This document shows positions 52,601 through 64,000 of a stretch of 64,000 nt of DNA, one piece after another (the stretch's first letter is position 1; every line of letters starts with the position of its first letter). The DNA comes from Macquaria australasica. Taxonomy: Eukaryota; Chordata; Actinopteri; Centrarchiformes; Percichthyidae. Below the pieces are notes generated by a model. It had not been told where the DNA came from, searched no databases, and saw only the letters and a program-made list of their open reading frames with translations. Both the position numbers and the translations under genes were made by a program. The stretch is taken from NCBI GenBank assembly GCA_005408345.1, contig SEMN01000327.1, positions 515,379 through 579,378 on the forward strand, given 5' to 3'.

Positions 52601-55600
52601 TAACTCTCACCGCCGACTCGTCAACGTGGAGCCCGAGCGTCGTTACTACCGTTAACACAGCTAGTCATTAATTAAGCTACTCATCACCTAATCGATCGTC
52701 TACTCTACAGGTGTGGATGGAAGACTGCGGTTCACAGGAAGTCACAGAGACACAGGTACAGTAAAAATGGCCGACACTGGGATGAACGAGGTCACCGTGT
52801 CGCTCGGTTTGGGCGGGAAAAAGACGGGACTGAAACAGCGTCAAAATATATTTCAGACTGTGGATGTTTGCTGATCTGCTCTGTCACAGGAGGACGACTC
52901 CGATTGGACGATTGTTTTTCCAGCTGAGGAAACGGTGGCAGAGCACAACACCAGACCTCCATGAATCACGGAAACAATCGGAAATGTGGACGGTGATTCA
53001 GAGGTCAGTCCAGGTTATGAGACGCTTGTGAGAGTTCTTATTTTATCATCTACGTATTTTAGCTCAACACGAACTTCATGTAACCGAGTTGATGTACGTT
53101 TTAGTTCTTTGTGATGTTTTTTCTCTGTTCATCCAGCTCTGCATGTTCACACCTGCAGGGACCCGGTCTCTGTTTCCAGCCCAAACACGATGGGGTTTCC
53201 CGTCGGAGGAGAGCGCCCCCTGCTGGTTCCTCAGGTCAGCTTCCCAAAACACTTGAAGGTAAGAAAGTTATTTAAAACCACGATGAAAGATTTTGATAGT
53301 TTTTCAGGAGCACCACAGACATATCGTAAAACCAGCCTGTAAAAGTTTCTCGTGATCACAAGAAACCAGAAACAAACAAACTAAAGTCTTTTTCCCTTTT
53401 TAAGCTTCCGTAGTTCATTTTTGGAGGTAAAAAAAAAACACTTTGGCAACGTTTCTGGCTATAAAATGGATCTAACAAGTATCTAAAAAAAACTGTAAAA
53501 TGAAGCTAAAGTATAAATTTCAAATATTTAAAAACTGCCAAACTTGAAAAGCTGTGAGAGAGATCCGGTCTGTGCTGGTCGGAGGGCAGCCGGAGGTTTT
53601 GGGGAAACAGACTTCAGGTGGTTTTTGGGAAACAGGCGCTCTCTGCTGACGGAAACCAGCCGACAGTGGAGTTTGTTGGACAGAATCGATGATCAAACCT
53701 GATCCTGCAGCAGTGTGCGGCGTTTTGCAGCACCTGCAGACTGAACCACGTGCTGCTCAGTAATCGGGATTTCCCGCTCGGTGTTTCAGATCACAGATTC
53801 TGTCACAACAAGGTTTTTTATGTTTGTTTTTTGGCTGAAGTGCACAAAGACAACTGACATGAAACAACATCAGATTTTGGTAATGTACAATTTCATTTTC
53901 ACTTACTTTGTTTTTTGTCTTAAATGGCTGCAGATTTGTAGTTTTACCCCCTCTGACCTCCCCAGGCTCCAGTTCAGAGACGAGACATTTAAAATCAGTA
54001 ATGACACAACTTTGATCTCAAAATAAAAGATTGTGCGTTTAAAATGTCAGGTTGATAGAGTTTCTATAAAATACTTCCTCGGGTTAGTTTTATTAGTGAA
54101 ATATCAGTTATCAGTGGCACTTGACTCACATGTGACCTCTATAACAACATTTCATCTCTAATAGCACTAGTTTGAATTCATTAATCAGTTTATGGATTAA
54201 TGATCTCTGAACGCCGACACTCCCATTGATCCTCCAGACCAGCCAATCAGCATCAGCTCCGAACTAATGACTGTTTTTATCATTAATCAGTCAGATTTAA
54301 AGTGATTCTTCAAACTGATGTTTCAGTCGGACCAACAGTTCAGTTTCATTTCAAAGTAAATCCTCAAAATAAAGATGCTAGAAACTGATCGTTTTTAAAG
54401 GTTCAATCAGTAATGTTTTACTGTAAAAACCTGAAAGATTGTCATGTTTATGACATGCGACTGTTGGTCGTGTGAGGGTTAAAATACTGAACACTATATC
54501 CATTAAATTTGGGTTTAATTACCTTGAACGTCAGGCGTCCATGTTTGTTTCTGTTCTTTAGCCGTTGGGTTTATCTTTTATTGTGAGAAAAGTTTTCCGG
54601 CCGTGTTTATGACTCGGATGTTGACGTGAGCGTGTGAGCTAACGTAAGCTAAAAGCTAACATGGGGTCGCCCTGTGGTGGTCAATATGCTGGAGCGTGAT
54701 TGGCTGGTCTGGTCTGGTCCTTCTTAGTCATCGTGAAGCTTCAGGGAGCAGCAGAGGCTCTGATTGGCTGGGAAACAGGAAGCAGTTTGGCCCATTTTCA
54801 TTCTCACATCTTTTAAATTTTTTTTGTAGTTTGAATTAAATTGAATTCAGTTTTTAAAAGGTTATGGCTCATATTCGCTGGTTTACCATATGTAGTAAGA
54901 AGGTGTCCTGGCTGTGATTGGTGGCTGGAGGCTCCCACTGACTGCTGGGATATGTAGTTTTTCCTGCTGTAGTGTTGCAGGTGGACCAGCTCACCTCCTG
55001 CCGCGTACTGAGCGCTTTATTACTTTTTATTACTTTATTATTTTTTCAGCCTTTAAAATGTTTTTATCTTCACTTTTTAATATAATTTAAGTTATAGAAC
55101 ATGTGGAAATTAATTCTATTGAACGAGACGAGCAGATCAAACTTTTCTGAATCTGAGCTGGGGGGGGTTTGAGGGAAAAACACTGATATTCAGTAAAACA
55201 CACAGAAACCAAAAAAAAAGCTAAAATCACCTAAAGCTAAAAGTCTTCAAACACTTGAGCACTTTGAAAAAGTAAAGAAAAGATTCCCTTTCGTGGTGTG
55301 TTCAGTCACCTGAAGCCTCGACAGCCTTTACATCACTGCATCGCAGCAAACCCGCCAAAATAAAAGCCCGCCCCCCGCTGCTTGTTCACATTAGCTGGTC
55401 AGACGTCACTCAAAGGCCTCACAGCACCAACGGATGACAATACATTTTAAATTATTTAGGGATGTTGAGCCACAAAAATGTGACATTTTTACATCAAAAA
55501 AAGTCCCAGTTTTACAGTTTTGGTTTCAATTTTTAGACTTTTCTGTTTTTGATTAACAGAATTAAATTAGCATCCTGCCTGTCAGATCTTTATTATATCT

Positions 55601-58600
55601 TCATTGGTGTTGGAGAACCTTTTAAAGCTGCAGCATGAAACAGGCCGAGGAGGGAAATGTTTCCAGAAACACTTCCCATAAGTCCCTGCTGCCTGACGCC
55701 GCTGACGAGACATTTGCATAAAAAAGCTAAGTTTGAGTGAGTAGTGAGGTAGCCTGAAGCTCCAGTTGGTCGCTTCCTGCGGCACGTTGCTCGCCCTCGC
55801 CGGCTAAACGTGAACAATCAGCCAGAAATCATCATCACATTTACATTCTGCATCAAATATAGATAACACACAAAGATATTCAATATATATATATGTCATA
55901 CTGTATGTATCAGCAAAATAAAAGCCTCCACAAAATAAATCTCTGGTTCATTTTACAATATGTAAAACAAAACACGGTTTCTAACACGACTCTTCTTAAA
56001 AGTGCTAGCGACATTATTTTACAACAATGTGCAAATGTGTCGTTTTCGTCTAATGTACATTCTAATCTTTACGTTTACCCCCCGACAGGTGGATGGTGAG
56101 TGGTTGCTAGGAGACAGAGTTGTAGACATGCCCCCGCAGACTGCTGATTGGTGGGATATAAACCAGAGCCGTACACAGGACGTCCTGTAGGGCTCTGGGA
56201 TTGGCTAGTCAACCGTACGGGCTCTAGAGTTAAGACAACGACGTAAGGCAACGCTGGCATCAGGCTGAGTCCTCCAGCTCTCATCTCTCCACAAGCTGAT
56301 CTGGTAAATATACAGATTCATCTCAGCTCCTCCTTCTTCTGCCAACCAAGTTAAAATCAGACGATTCTCAGGCAAATATCAACAAGTTTTAACCTCTTTT
56401 TAAAAGAGCCAGTCGCCCAGTGAAGGTCCTGCTGGGAACTGAGTTCTGGACGTTTGAGGCTCATACCAATATCTGTATTTGAGGGTTTAGAAAATCTGAT
56501 TACAATATATATCAGCCAGTTATTGTTTTAATATTGAGGATTTAAACATTTAAATATCTGTTTAGAGGCGCGGTAGTGGATCCGTGATGACGTTCAGACA
56601 GAATCTGGATTTTCTTGAACAGAAAAGTTTGGACAAAAGGCTGCAAATGTTTGCAAAATGTTTCTGGATAAGCTACAGACAAACTGAGCCAATCATTCAG
56701 TTAAACATGAAATCTGGTCCTGAAGAAAAGTTTCATTAAGATGTCCAGTGACAAAAACTTCCTTAACCTGTAATCAGACTTTATTCCAGTTCTTAGTGTT
56801 TTACTGTCCGACTGTGATTCAGTTTGTGGCGAGAATAAAAAAGTGAGTGTGAGATTAAAACTGTCGGCATCGAGCAGCTTCAGCAGTTCAGGAGGAGAGC
56901 GGGATGTTCGGCAGGAGGACCTCAGCGGTCATGAGAGCGATGAGATGAGGCAGAGAAGAAGAAGAGTGAACATATTGGCAGCCTGGAGCGTGGTCTGGGA
57001 TCAGCCCCGCAGGACGAGGATCGCTCCGTTTGGCACTTCAGTCGACCCGGGGTGGCAGAACGAAGCCCGACCTTCGACCTGATTCTCATGCAGGCCTGGA
57101 CCTCCTGATGAAGGGGTCGGATACAGAACGTGACGGGGTTAAAGGTCAGATCCAGTGTGACTTCAGTCTCTGATGCTGCTGTTCAGTTTTGTTCTGAACT
57201 GCATCAAATCAAACTAATTTCTGTTTGTGTTCACAGATTCCTGGACGAGTCTGTGATTGGTCGGATGACAGATGTGATTAACAGGGGGAGGGGCCTAATG
57301 TCACCACAGAAAATGTCAGGATCAATAACGGTAATAATTCAATAATTCAGGATCTGTTTTAGTCAATACTGTAATAAACTTTAAAAATGAACCAAACAAT
57401 GTTTGACGGTTCAATAATCCAGTTTGGCTACAACTAATTATTTTTATCAAAGATTAATCTGCCAGTTATTTTCTTTATTAATTAATCAATATAGTCAATC
57501 AATACAGTTGCTCTGTAAAATGTCAGAACATAGTGACAAAGCACCAATTGTTTTTGTTGCAGTTTGTTCAGCTTATTATCGGCATTTGTACTTGATAAAT
57601 TAATTGCCAATTAATCAATTATCAGAATTGTTGCTGGTTAATTTTCCTGAAAGCTCTGGGTCTAGTGAGTAAGTGGACCTTGAGTTGAAATTGTTTTGTC
57701 AACCTTTTCATTTCTGTTTGTTTGCATTCAGAGAAAACGGCAAACTGGACTTGAGCTGGAGGCAGATTTCGCTGAGGAAGCCCAGGAGTTGTGGTCGAAA
57801 GCTTCAGGAACAAACAAGTAAGTTGGACCTTGTGTTGAGATTTCTTTTCATCAAGCAAACCGGAGCTTAGTGTCCTGATTGTGGCAGCTTTCCTGAGTCA
57901 GTCAGTTATTATATGAAATGTATGAAAACGAACCGACGACGACTGGATTCTCACTGAACCTTCTTCCTGACATCAGATCTGTTGCTGCCCGAGTGAGTCA
58001 GGACTGTTGCAAACAGGTCAGAGGTCAAAGAAGCACACGCTGCTCAGGAGTCAGGACTGTCCTGGGATCAGTAGTGGGAGCTGGTGATTCACAGTATTTA
58101 GCTTCAGAGCTGCGCTGATATGTCGAGTTTCACACCGAATTCAGGCCTGATCAGGTTCCAGAAGTTAGATCAATAACAATCGAAGTGTCACACAAAGTGC
58201 TCACAAACAGGATTAAAGACTCAGGACAGTCTGACGATGCATTCAGGACTCACTGAGTTCTGCTTCCTGGCAGCGTGGTGCGTTCATGGATCGCTGGTTG
58301 CTCCGTAACAGGAACTTCTTCTACACTTCAGTCCTGCTGCTAAACTCTCGTGTGGAGAGAAAAGCCACGGAAAAAGCGGCGTACATTCACAGTTTTCAGG
58401 GGTAGTTCAGGATCAACCAACTCCCGAAAACACTGAAAGTGTCTGGACAACTAAACTGGAGTCCTGATTACAGGAATCTTACGTCTTTTCCTACGTTTGA
58501 CCGCAGGACTGAAGAGCAGATAATCCTCGGACATTTTTAAATCCTGTTTCGACGCAAATGACCTCTGGTAATTTTCTGGGGGTCAGTCAGTCTGTCTGTC

Positions 58601-58778
58601 TACAACTCTGTCTTAATAAACAGCCGTTACACGCACACACACACACACAGGCCATTAAAATGTAAGTTTATATTTTTACCCACAAGTTGAGACTCTGAGC
58701 TCAGACGTCACAAAACTGCAGCTAAAAGAAAAAGCTGGAGCAGCGAGCAGGAGTCGCTGTGCTGATGGTAGTATGATG

Positions 58779-58780
<2 letters not shown>

Positions 58781-58812
<32 letters not shown>
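58781..58812. repeat. (GT)n microsatellite
   Basis: Sixteen GT units followed by short CTGT repeats, in the region expected to be slc6a8 3'UTR or flank. Confidence 0.9.
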
Positions 58813-58813
<1 letters not shown>

Positions 58814-59316
58814 TGTCTGTTTGCATGGCCAACGCCCGCCCACCCCCACCCCAAGACAAGATTGCACTGATACCCTTTATCCAACATGGAGGAAGTCCAA
58901 CCTCTGACGTTCAGCAGCATTCCATCAGGAAGAAAATCTTTCCTCCTTCTTCTTCAGCCCCTCCAGGGTTTGACATTTCGTCCTTTAAATAGTCAGAGAT
59001 TAATATTTCCATTTTCCTTATTGAGAACTAGAGGAATCTAAGCCCTTTACAGTTGAAGAATCCAGCGATCTGCTGGTTTTAATCACAAATTTAGTTGTAA
59101 CCTGGAGAAGCTGAGGAGACTGGCCAATCAATGGATCCGAGCTGACCCATCAATCAGTTAATCCCAGGAGGCCAGCTGATGGATCATTTCAAGGGTCCAT
59201 TCTTAGGCCAGGGTCCAGGTGGCGGTAACTCTGAAGGTCAGGTGTGTGATGATGAGGTGTCAGCCATCTTGTCACAGGTGGGATGGATGGAGACTGAGTG
59301 CTGTGATTGGTCCAGC

Positions 59317-61772
59317 CTACATGACGCTCTCAAAGATGATGACCTTGTTGTCGTCAGTGCTGGGGGACAGCGAAGTCAGGGACTTGATGTCGGGGGCCAT
59401 GTACTCCAGGTGATGGGCCCCCCACACCGGAGTGGTCAGGTGGGCCCAGCGCTGCAACACACAGCAGGAAACATTAACTGACATACAGGTGAGATGCTGC
59501 TCCACCTGCCTAAAGCTGCCCTGTGGAGGTTTCTGCTAAACAAAAGTTATGTTTTGTGTTTCTCACCAAAACACATTCTGTATTCTTCAGGTTTAACAAT
59601 CATGTTGAAGTAATTTCCTTAAAGCTGTTTTGTTTACAGTCATGTCTTTGGATGGTTTGGTTTGACTGTGTGTGTCCAGTGTGAGTGGGGGAGTGCTGAC
59701 CTCTTTGAAGCTTCCCTTGGCTCTGAAGAGTTTGTAGAGAAGGCTGACAGGGATGCAGAGCATGGAGGACAGAGCCAGACACCAGCCAATCACCTCGCCC
59801 CACCACGGGTACACGTACACGTTGTTGTAGGTCAGCGGCTTGTAGTTCACCAGGTGGAACAGGAAGATGCCCTGCAGAGGAGAAGGAGGGGGCATTATGG
59901 AAAATGTTGAAGGAGCGGCAGCACTTCTCCGAGTATAGTATGAATACTATCTACATGTGTTGGTATTAATGTAGTAGTGTGTTGGAGAGTTAAAAAAGTA
60001 CTTAATTATGTGGGTTTTCTCTTTGGATCACCTACGAGTATGGGAGGTCCCGTTACTTTATTTTGTCTGTATGTGGTGGGCATAGACGAATGTAAACGTA
60101 TTAAAACTATTGAACTTTTTTCTGAATTTCTTGTTAAAGACGGTGTTTCTTGAATGTGGTTTGGTAGCTGGAGCTGTGTGCTGATGAGCTGCGCTGATGT
60201 GAGTTTCTGTGATGGAAATGTAGAAATAAAGACTTTGGAGAGCTGTGGAGAGGTGGTGGGTTTGTGTCCTCGCTATGTTGTTGGGTCTCACCATGCAAAC
60301 ACATGGCGTTATAAAGGACCAGCACCACTTCATCCAGGGGAAAGGCCGGTAGCCAATCATACGAGCTACATCGTCCATGAAGCGGTCAGCACCTGCAATA
60401 AAATACTGAATCATCAATCAGCAAGGAACACGTGAACAAGCTGCAGCAACATGAATTAATGCACCGCTAACACACTTTAACCTTTAATGTTGCACAATAT
60501 TACACACTACATGACATACTATACTATGACGTTTTTTATGACATACTACACTGTGAAATTTTTTACGACATACTATGCAATGAAGTTTTTTACGACATTT
60601 TTATGACATACTATGAAGTTTTTTTTTTTTACGGCATGCTATACTATGTTTTTTATGACATACTATATTATGAAGTTTTTTACAACATACGATGACGTTT
60701 TTATGACATACTATATTATGAAGATTTTTGACATTTTTACAATATACTATACTACGTATAGTTACTAAGTTACTACGTTTTTACGACATGTTATACTATG
60801 AAATTTTTTATGACATACTATACAATGAAGTTTTTGACATACTATTAAGTTTTTTTACGTTTCTTTACAACATACTATACTATGACATTTTTTACGACAT
60901 GCTATACTATTTTTTGACAAACTATACTATGAAGTTTTTTATGACATACTATGACGTTTTTATGACATACTATACTATGAAGTTTTTTCCGACATGCTAT
61001 ACTATGTTTTTGACGACATACTATACTATGACATGCTATACTATGACGTTTTTCATAGTATATGAAGTTTTTACAACATACCATGACGTTTTTATGACAT
61101 GCTTTTTTATGACATACTATGAAGTTTTCTTGTTTTTTATGATGTATGACGTTTTTATGACATACTATTAAGTTTTTTTGTTTTTTTAACTAAATACTAT
61201 ACTATGAAGTTTTTTTTTACAACATACTCTATGACGTTTTTATGACATACTATACTATGACGTTTTTTATGACATGCTATACTATGAAGTTTTTGTGACA
61301 TTATACTACTGTTTTTATGAAATACTATACTATGAAGTTTTTTATGAAATACTATGACGTTTTTTACGACATACTATATTATGAAGATTTTTTGTTTTTT
61401 GCAATATACTATTGTTTTTATGACATACCATACTATGAAGTTTTTTACGACATGCTATACTATGTTTTTTATGATATACTATACTATGAATTTTTTGTGA
61501 CATTATACTATTATGTTTTTATGACATACTATACTATGACGTTTTTTATGACAAACTATACAATGACTTTTTTAAAGATTCTTTGGCATACTACATTGTA
61601 ACATACTTTACTAAGATAAATTAGACCATGACTCTATTGTGACATAACATGTTCTATGAGAAAATATTTTTTAATAGGCTGAACTCTGACCTACTGCACT
61701 GTAACATCATGTAACAAAACTATTCACAAACCTATTTTGAGATCATGCAAATACTTTGCTGTGAAACACTAC

Positions 61773-61803
<31 letters not shown>

Positions 61804-62975
61804 TGCATACCATAGACCCAGGCAACTACTATGCATTCCCAGAATGCTTGCCACAACAGAGTCATTCCACTGGCCGAATAGTAGTCAAACAATTGGAAGA
61901 CGTACATTCCTCCCTGCAGAGAGAGACAGACAGCTCAGTGTCTAAGAAGATAAAGTGTTTAATTTACTGTTAGTTTAACACAAAATTAAATTAATGCATC
62001 AGCTGCAGTGAGTTTCTTGTTTTCTTTGCTTTTAAGTCAGAAGTTTCATCTCTATTCACTTTTGCTGCTGCCAGGTATTAATAAAGAAGACATATTTTAA
62101 ATAGCGTTAGTTATTTTTACATGTATACCACGAAACAGCCGTCTGTAACTGACCTGCGTCACCATGGAGAGGTCAATAACGAAGCACAGTAAACAGCATA
62201 TCGCCACAGCAATCTCCCTTTTGTAGCGATGGTGGTGCTTTCCAGGAAACAGATCCAGAATCCCAGTAACAAAACCCTCCACGCCGACAAACTGGAGACA
62301 CACAGAGAGAAAGACAGATAAACTATTGGTCTATCTGCACAAGGGGGAAAGAGACAGGTTAATAAGTAAGAAAACCAAAAAATTATTATTTGAATACAAT
62401 AAATAAGACAATAAGATCAAGTTAATAAGTTAAGAAAATTAGATAAATTACAAAAAGCTATATACATTAAAATACCTTAGACTATATAAATGAATAGCTT
62501 TTGACAGCTGAAATCTATAATATCTGAGCTTCACTGAATGCACCATCAGGGGGAGTTTTTAAATCCTTTGACATATTATATTATGACATCCTGTGGCACA
62601 TTTTCCTACAATATACTACATTATGGCATACTTTACTACAGAAAACTTTGCTATGACGTACTTTAGACTATATAAATGAATAGTGCAAATATGTGTGCAA
62701 AAATAATCTAAAAATAAAGAGTTTTTTGTCAAACTCGACTGCATCAATGTAACTTTGACAAAATCATAAAGTTGAGTCAGATGAGGTGAGCAGATCAACC
62801 TAAAACAACTGAAGGTAATATTATTTCATATATGATGAGCAGGAGTGAGGAGTGTTGGTCACCTGACTGTCAAGTCCCAGCAGCAGCAGCATGAAGAAGA
62901 AGAGCGCCGCCCAGAGAGGAGCCACCGGCATCAGACTAACCGCCATCGGATACGCGATGAAGGCCAGACCTGGAC
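59317..62975 (-). CDS. slc6a8: Creatine transporter (SLC6 family), C-terminal part
   Basis: Na+/Cl- coupled creatine importer of the plasma membrane. Six 3' exons are present, listed 3' to 5': 59317-59451, 59701-59871, 60292-60392, 61811-61913, 62154-62291, 62863-62975. All are in phase and give the last ~253 residues. Recognisable blocks are GPGLAFIAYPMAVSLMPVAP, FVGVEGFVTGILDLFPGKHH, GGMYVFQLFDYYSASGMTLL, GADRFMDDVARMIGYRPFPW, NYKPLTYNNVYVYPWWGEVI and a cytosolic tail with LTTPVWGAHHLEY ending ESVM, as in vertebrate SLC6A8. The helices are hydrophobic and uninterrupted. The 5' exons lie beyond the right edge. The convergent neighbour bcap31 matches human Xq28. Confidence 0.95.
60515..61575. 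repeat. AT-rich tandem repeat in slc6a8 intron
   Basis: About 1 kb built from imperfect units near 20-30 bp around GACATACTATACTATGAAG followed by a T run, with alternating GAAG/GACG endings. It fills most of the intron between 60393 and 61810. Long ORFs here (for example 60728-61171) are products of the repeat and not genes. Scattered degenerate copies continue at about 62570-62665 in another intron. Confidence 0.92.
61775..61803. repeat. (TG)n microsatellite in slc6a8 intron
   Basis: Fourteen TG units, seven bases before the exon boundary at 61811 and therefore adjacent to its splice donor on the minus strand. Confidence 0.9.
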
Positions 62976-63941
62976 CTGAAACACACACACAGGCAGACGA
63001 CACACACGTTAGATGCTTAATATACGACTTCAGGTTTTATGTCTTACATTTTTATTTTAGGAGTTGGACTCCTCAGTAAAGGTTTGCAGAATCATTTTTC
63101 CATTAAAACACTGAAAAACACAACCTTTTTGTCAGCTTCAAATACAGAAATGTCTGCATTTCTACCTCATATTGTTGTGTTCAGATTTTAATTTCTCAAT
63201 TTTATCCTTTTCCTTTATTTGCAGTCTTGTAAGTTTTAATATTTGTCTGTGTACACAGGCGAGAGTGACCTGCTCTCACTGGACCAGCCTGTGCAAATAA
63301 AGTTTGAATGAATGAATAAAGTTATGAACTTAGTGTGAACACTTGAACCAAAGAGTGATTTCCTCCTCTAATTGTTTAATTTGAAGCATTTTCTGCTACC
63401 TGAGGTCAAAGTTTCCAGTGTTTCATAGAAAAAAAGCTAGAATTTGGGAAAAGTTAGAAAAAATAAACTCAATTTTGTAACATAAATATTTTTTTTTATA
63501 ACTTCTGCTTTTAATCATCTTCAGATTTAAAGGCTGGGAACAACTGCACTAAGAATACATTAAATCTGTGATCCAAATGTAAAATGATCAACATGTTCTG
63601 ATCCTGAACACTTTTATCCACAAATCAAACTCTTATTTAGCTGGTTAAAACTGAACAGACTGGCCCTTTAAGCCTTTAAAGAGGGGTGGGCTTGGAGGCA
63701 TGTTTGTCTTGACTGACAGGTGTGTCGTCCAATCAGCTGTGGTCAGCTCCACCTTTGGCAAATCAGATTTACTGTGAGTTCTGACTGACAGGTTGACTCT
63801 GCAGCAGCCAGGCTGGCCTCCAGATTAAAGGTGCATTACACACATTAATACAGCAGGTACATGTTGATCTGAGCCGCATGAAATAAAGATGAGTCACATG
63901 TCATGAGGTGAAAGGGCCTGCTGAAATAATCCTTCAGTTAA

Positions 63942-63986
<45 letters not shown>

Positions 63987-64000
63987 GTGATGCTAATACT
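62976..64000 (-). other. slc6a8 intron (incomplete) at window edge
   Basis: No further slc6a8 exon was recognised before the window ends. The sequence is AT-rich, with a CA microsatellite of about 17 units at 63947-63980. Confidence 0.6.

Larger units (their letters stand above)
46840..59316. other. Long interval between convergent bcap31 and slc6a8
   Basis: About 12.5 kb without a recognised gene. It starts with the bcap31 3'UTR (AATAAA near 47563) and ends with the slc6a8 3'UTR on the other strand. Simple repeats are common: TA/TATATAC near 49607-49690, AATC near 50150-50168, CA near 58633-58650 and GT at 58781-58812. Several possible small exons with splice signals exist on the + strand (near 49300-49411, 51932-52060, 52711-52755, 52890-52964, 53190-53259, 57731-57819), but none belongs to a family I recognise. 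A non-coding RNA or a fast-evolving short gene is possible. Confidence 0.45.

Noticed and set aside
52444..52671. 75-codon ORF with a hydrophobic N-terminus and a fair start context
   Set aside because: The signal-like start is suggestive, but the rest is low-information and no family or exon structure supports it.
60728..61171. 147-codon ORF rich in Tyr, Phe, Thr and Met
   Set aside because: Made wholly by the AT-rich tandem repeat; the units read through in frame by chance and sit in an slc6a8 intron.
60515..61575. Regular repeats resembling a CRISPR array
   Set aside because: Units are contiguous and imperfect with no unique spacers, in a vertebrate intron.

Overview
The window comes from a ray-finned fish nuclear genome, most likely a teleost. 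It holds compact multi-exon vertebrate genes with GT-AG introns, a Tc1/mariner transposon, an L2-type LINE, tRNA repeats and many CA/GT microsatellites. Exon boundaries were set by hand from splice signals, reading phase and protein similarity. Every model given as complete closes in frame.

Block 1 (1-19.4 kb) has POLG, the mitochondrial DNA polymerase catalytic subunit (+, 22 coding exons, 1198 aa), and FANCI, the Fanconi anaemia ID-complex subunit (-, 37 coding exons, 1325 aa). They converge tail to tail with only 123 bp between stop codons, the same neighbour pair as in mammals.

Block 2 (24.2-38.4 kb) has FBXO31 (+, 10 exons, 583 aa), an F-box substrate receptor of SCF ubiquitin ligase, with a dead Tc1 element in one intron. 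It also has a complete secreted/ER carboxylesterase (-, 13 exons, 558 aa). This block is bracketed by two nearly identical arms (about 1.8 and 1.7 kb) in inverted orientation. Each arm carries the same intact tRNA-Arg(ACG) gene and a broken tRNA-Arg copy.

Block 3 (45.3-64 kb) has the last three coding exons of a bcap31-like gene (+) and the last six coding exons of slc6a8, the creatine transporter (-, running off the right edge). They are convergent, the same pair as at human Xq28. The 5' exons of bcap31 are not found where they should be. That space holds the second inverted arm and a degenerate LINE. About 12.5 kb between the bcap31 and slc6a8 stop codons has no recognised gene.

The most interesting feature is the layout itself. 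The two inverted arms sit on the two borders where neighbour relationships change, the LINE 3' end abuts the exact limit of arm 2, and bcap31 is headless just beyond. This suggests a recent rearrangement (segmental inversion or transposition) or an assembly join. No host defence system, virus or other clearly new gene system was recognised.
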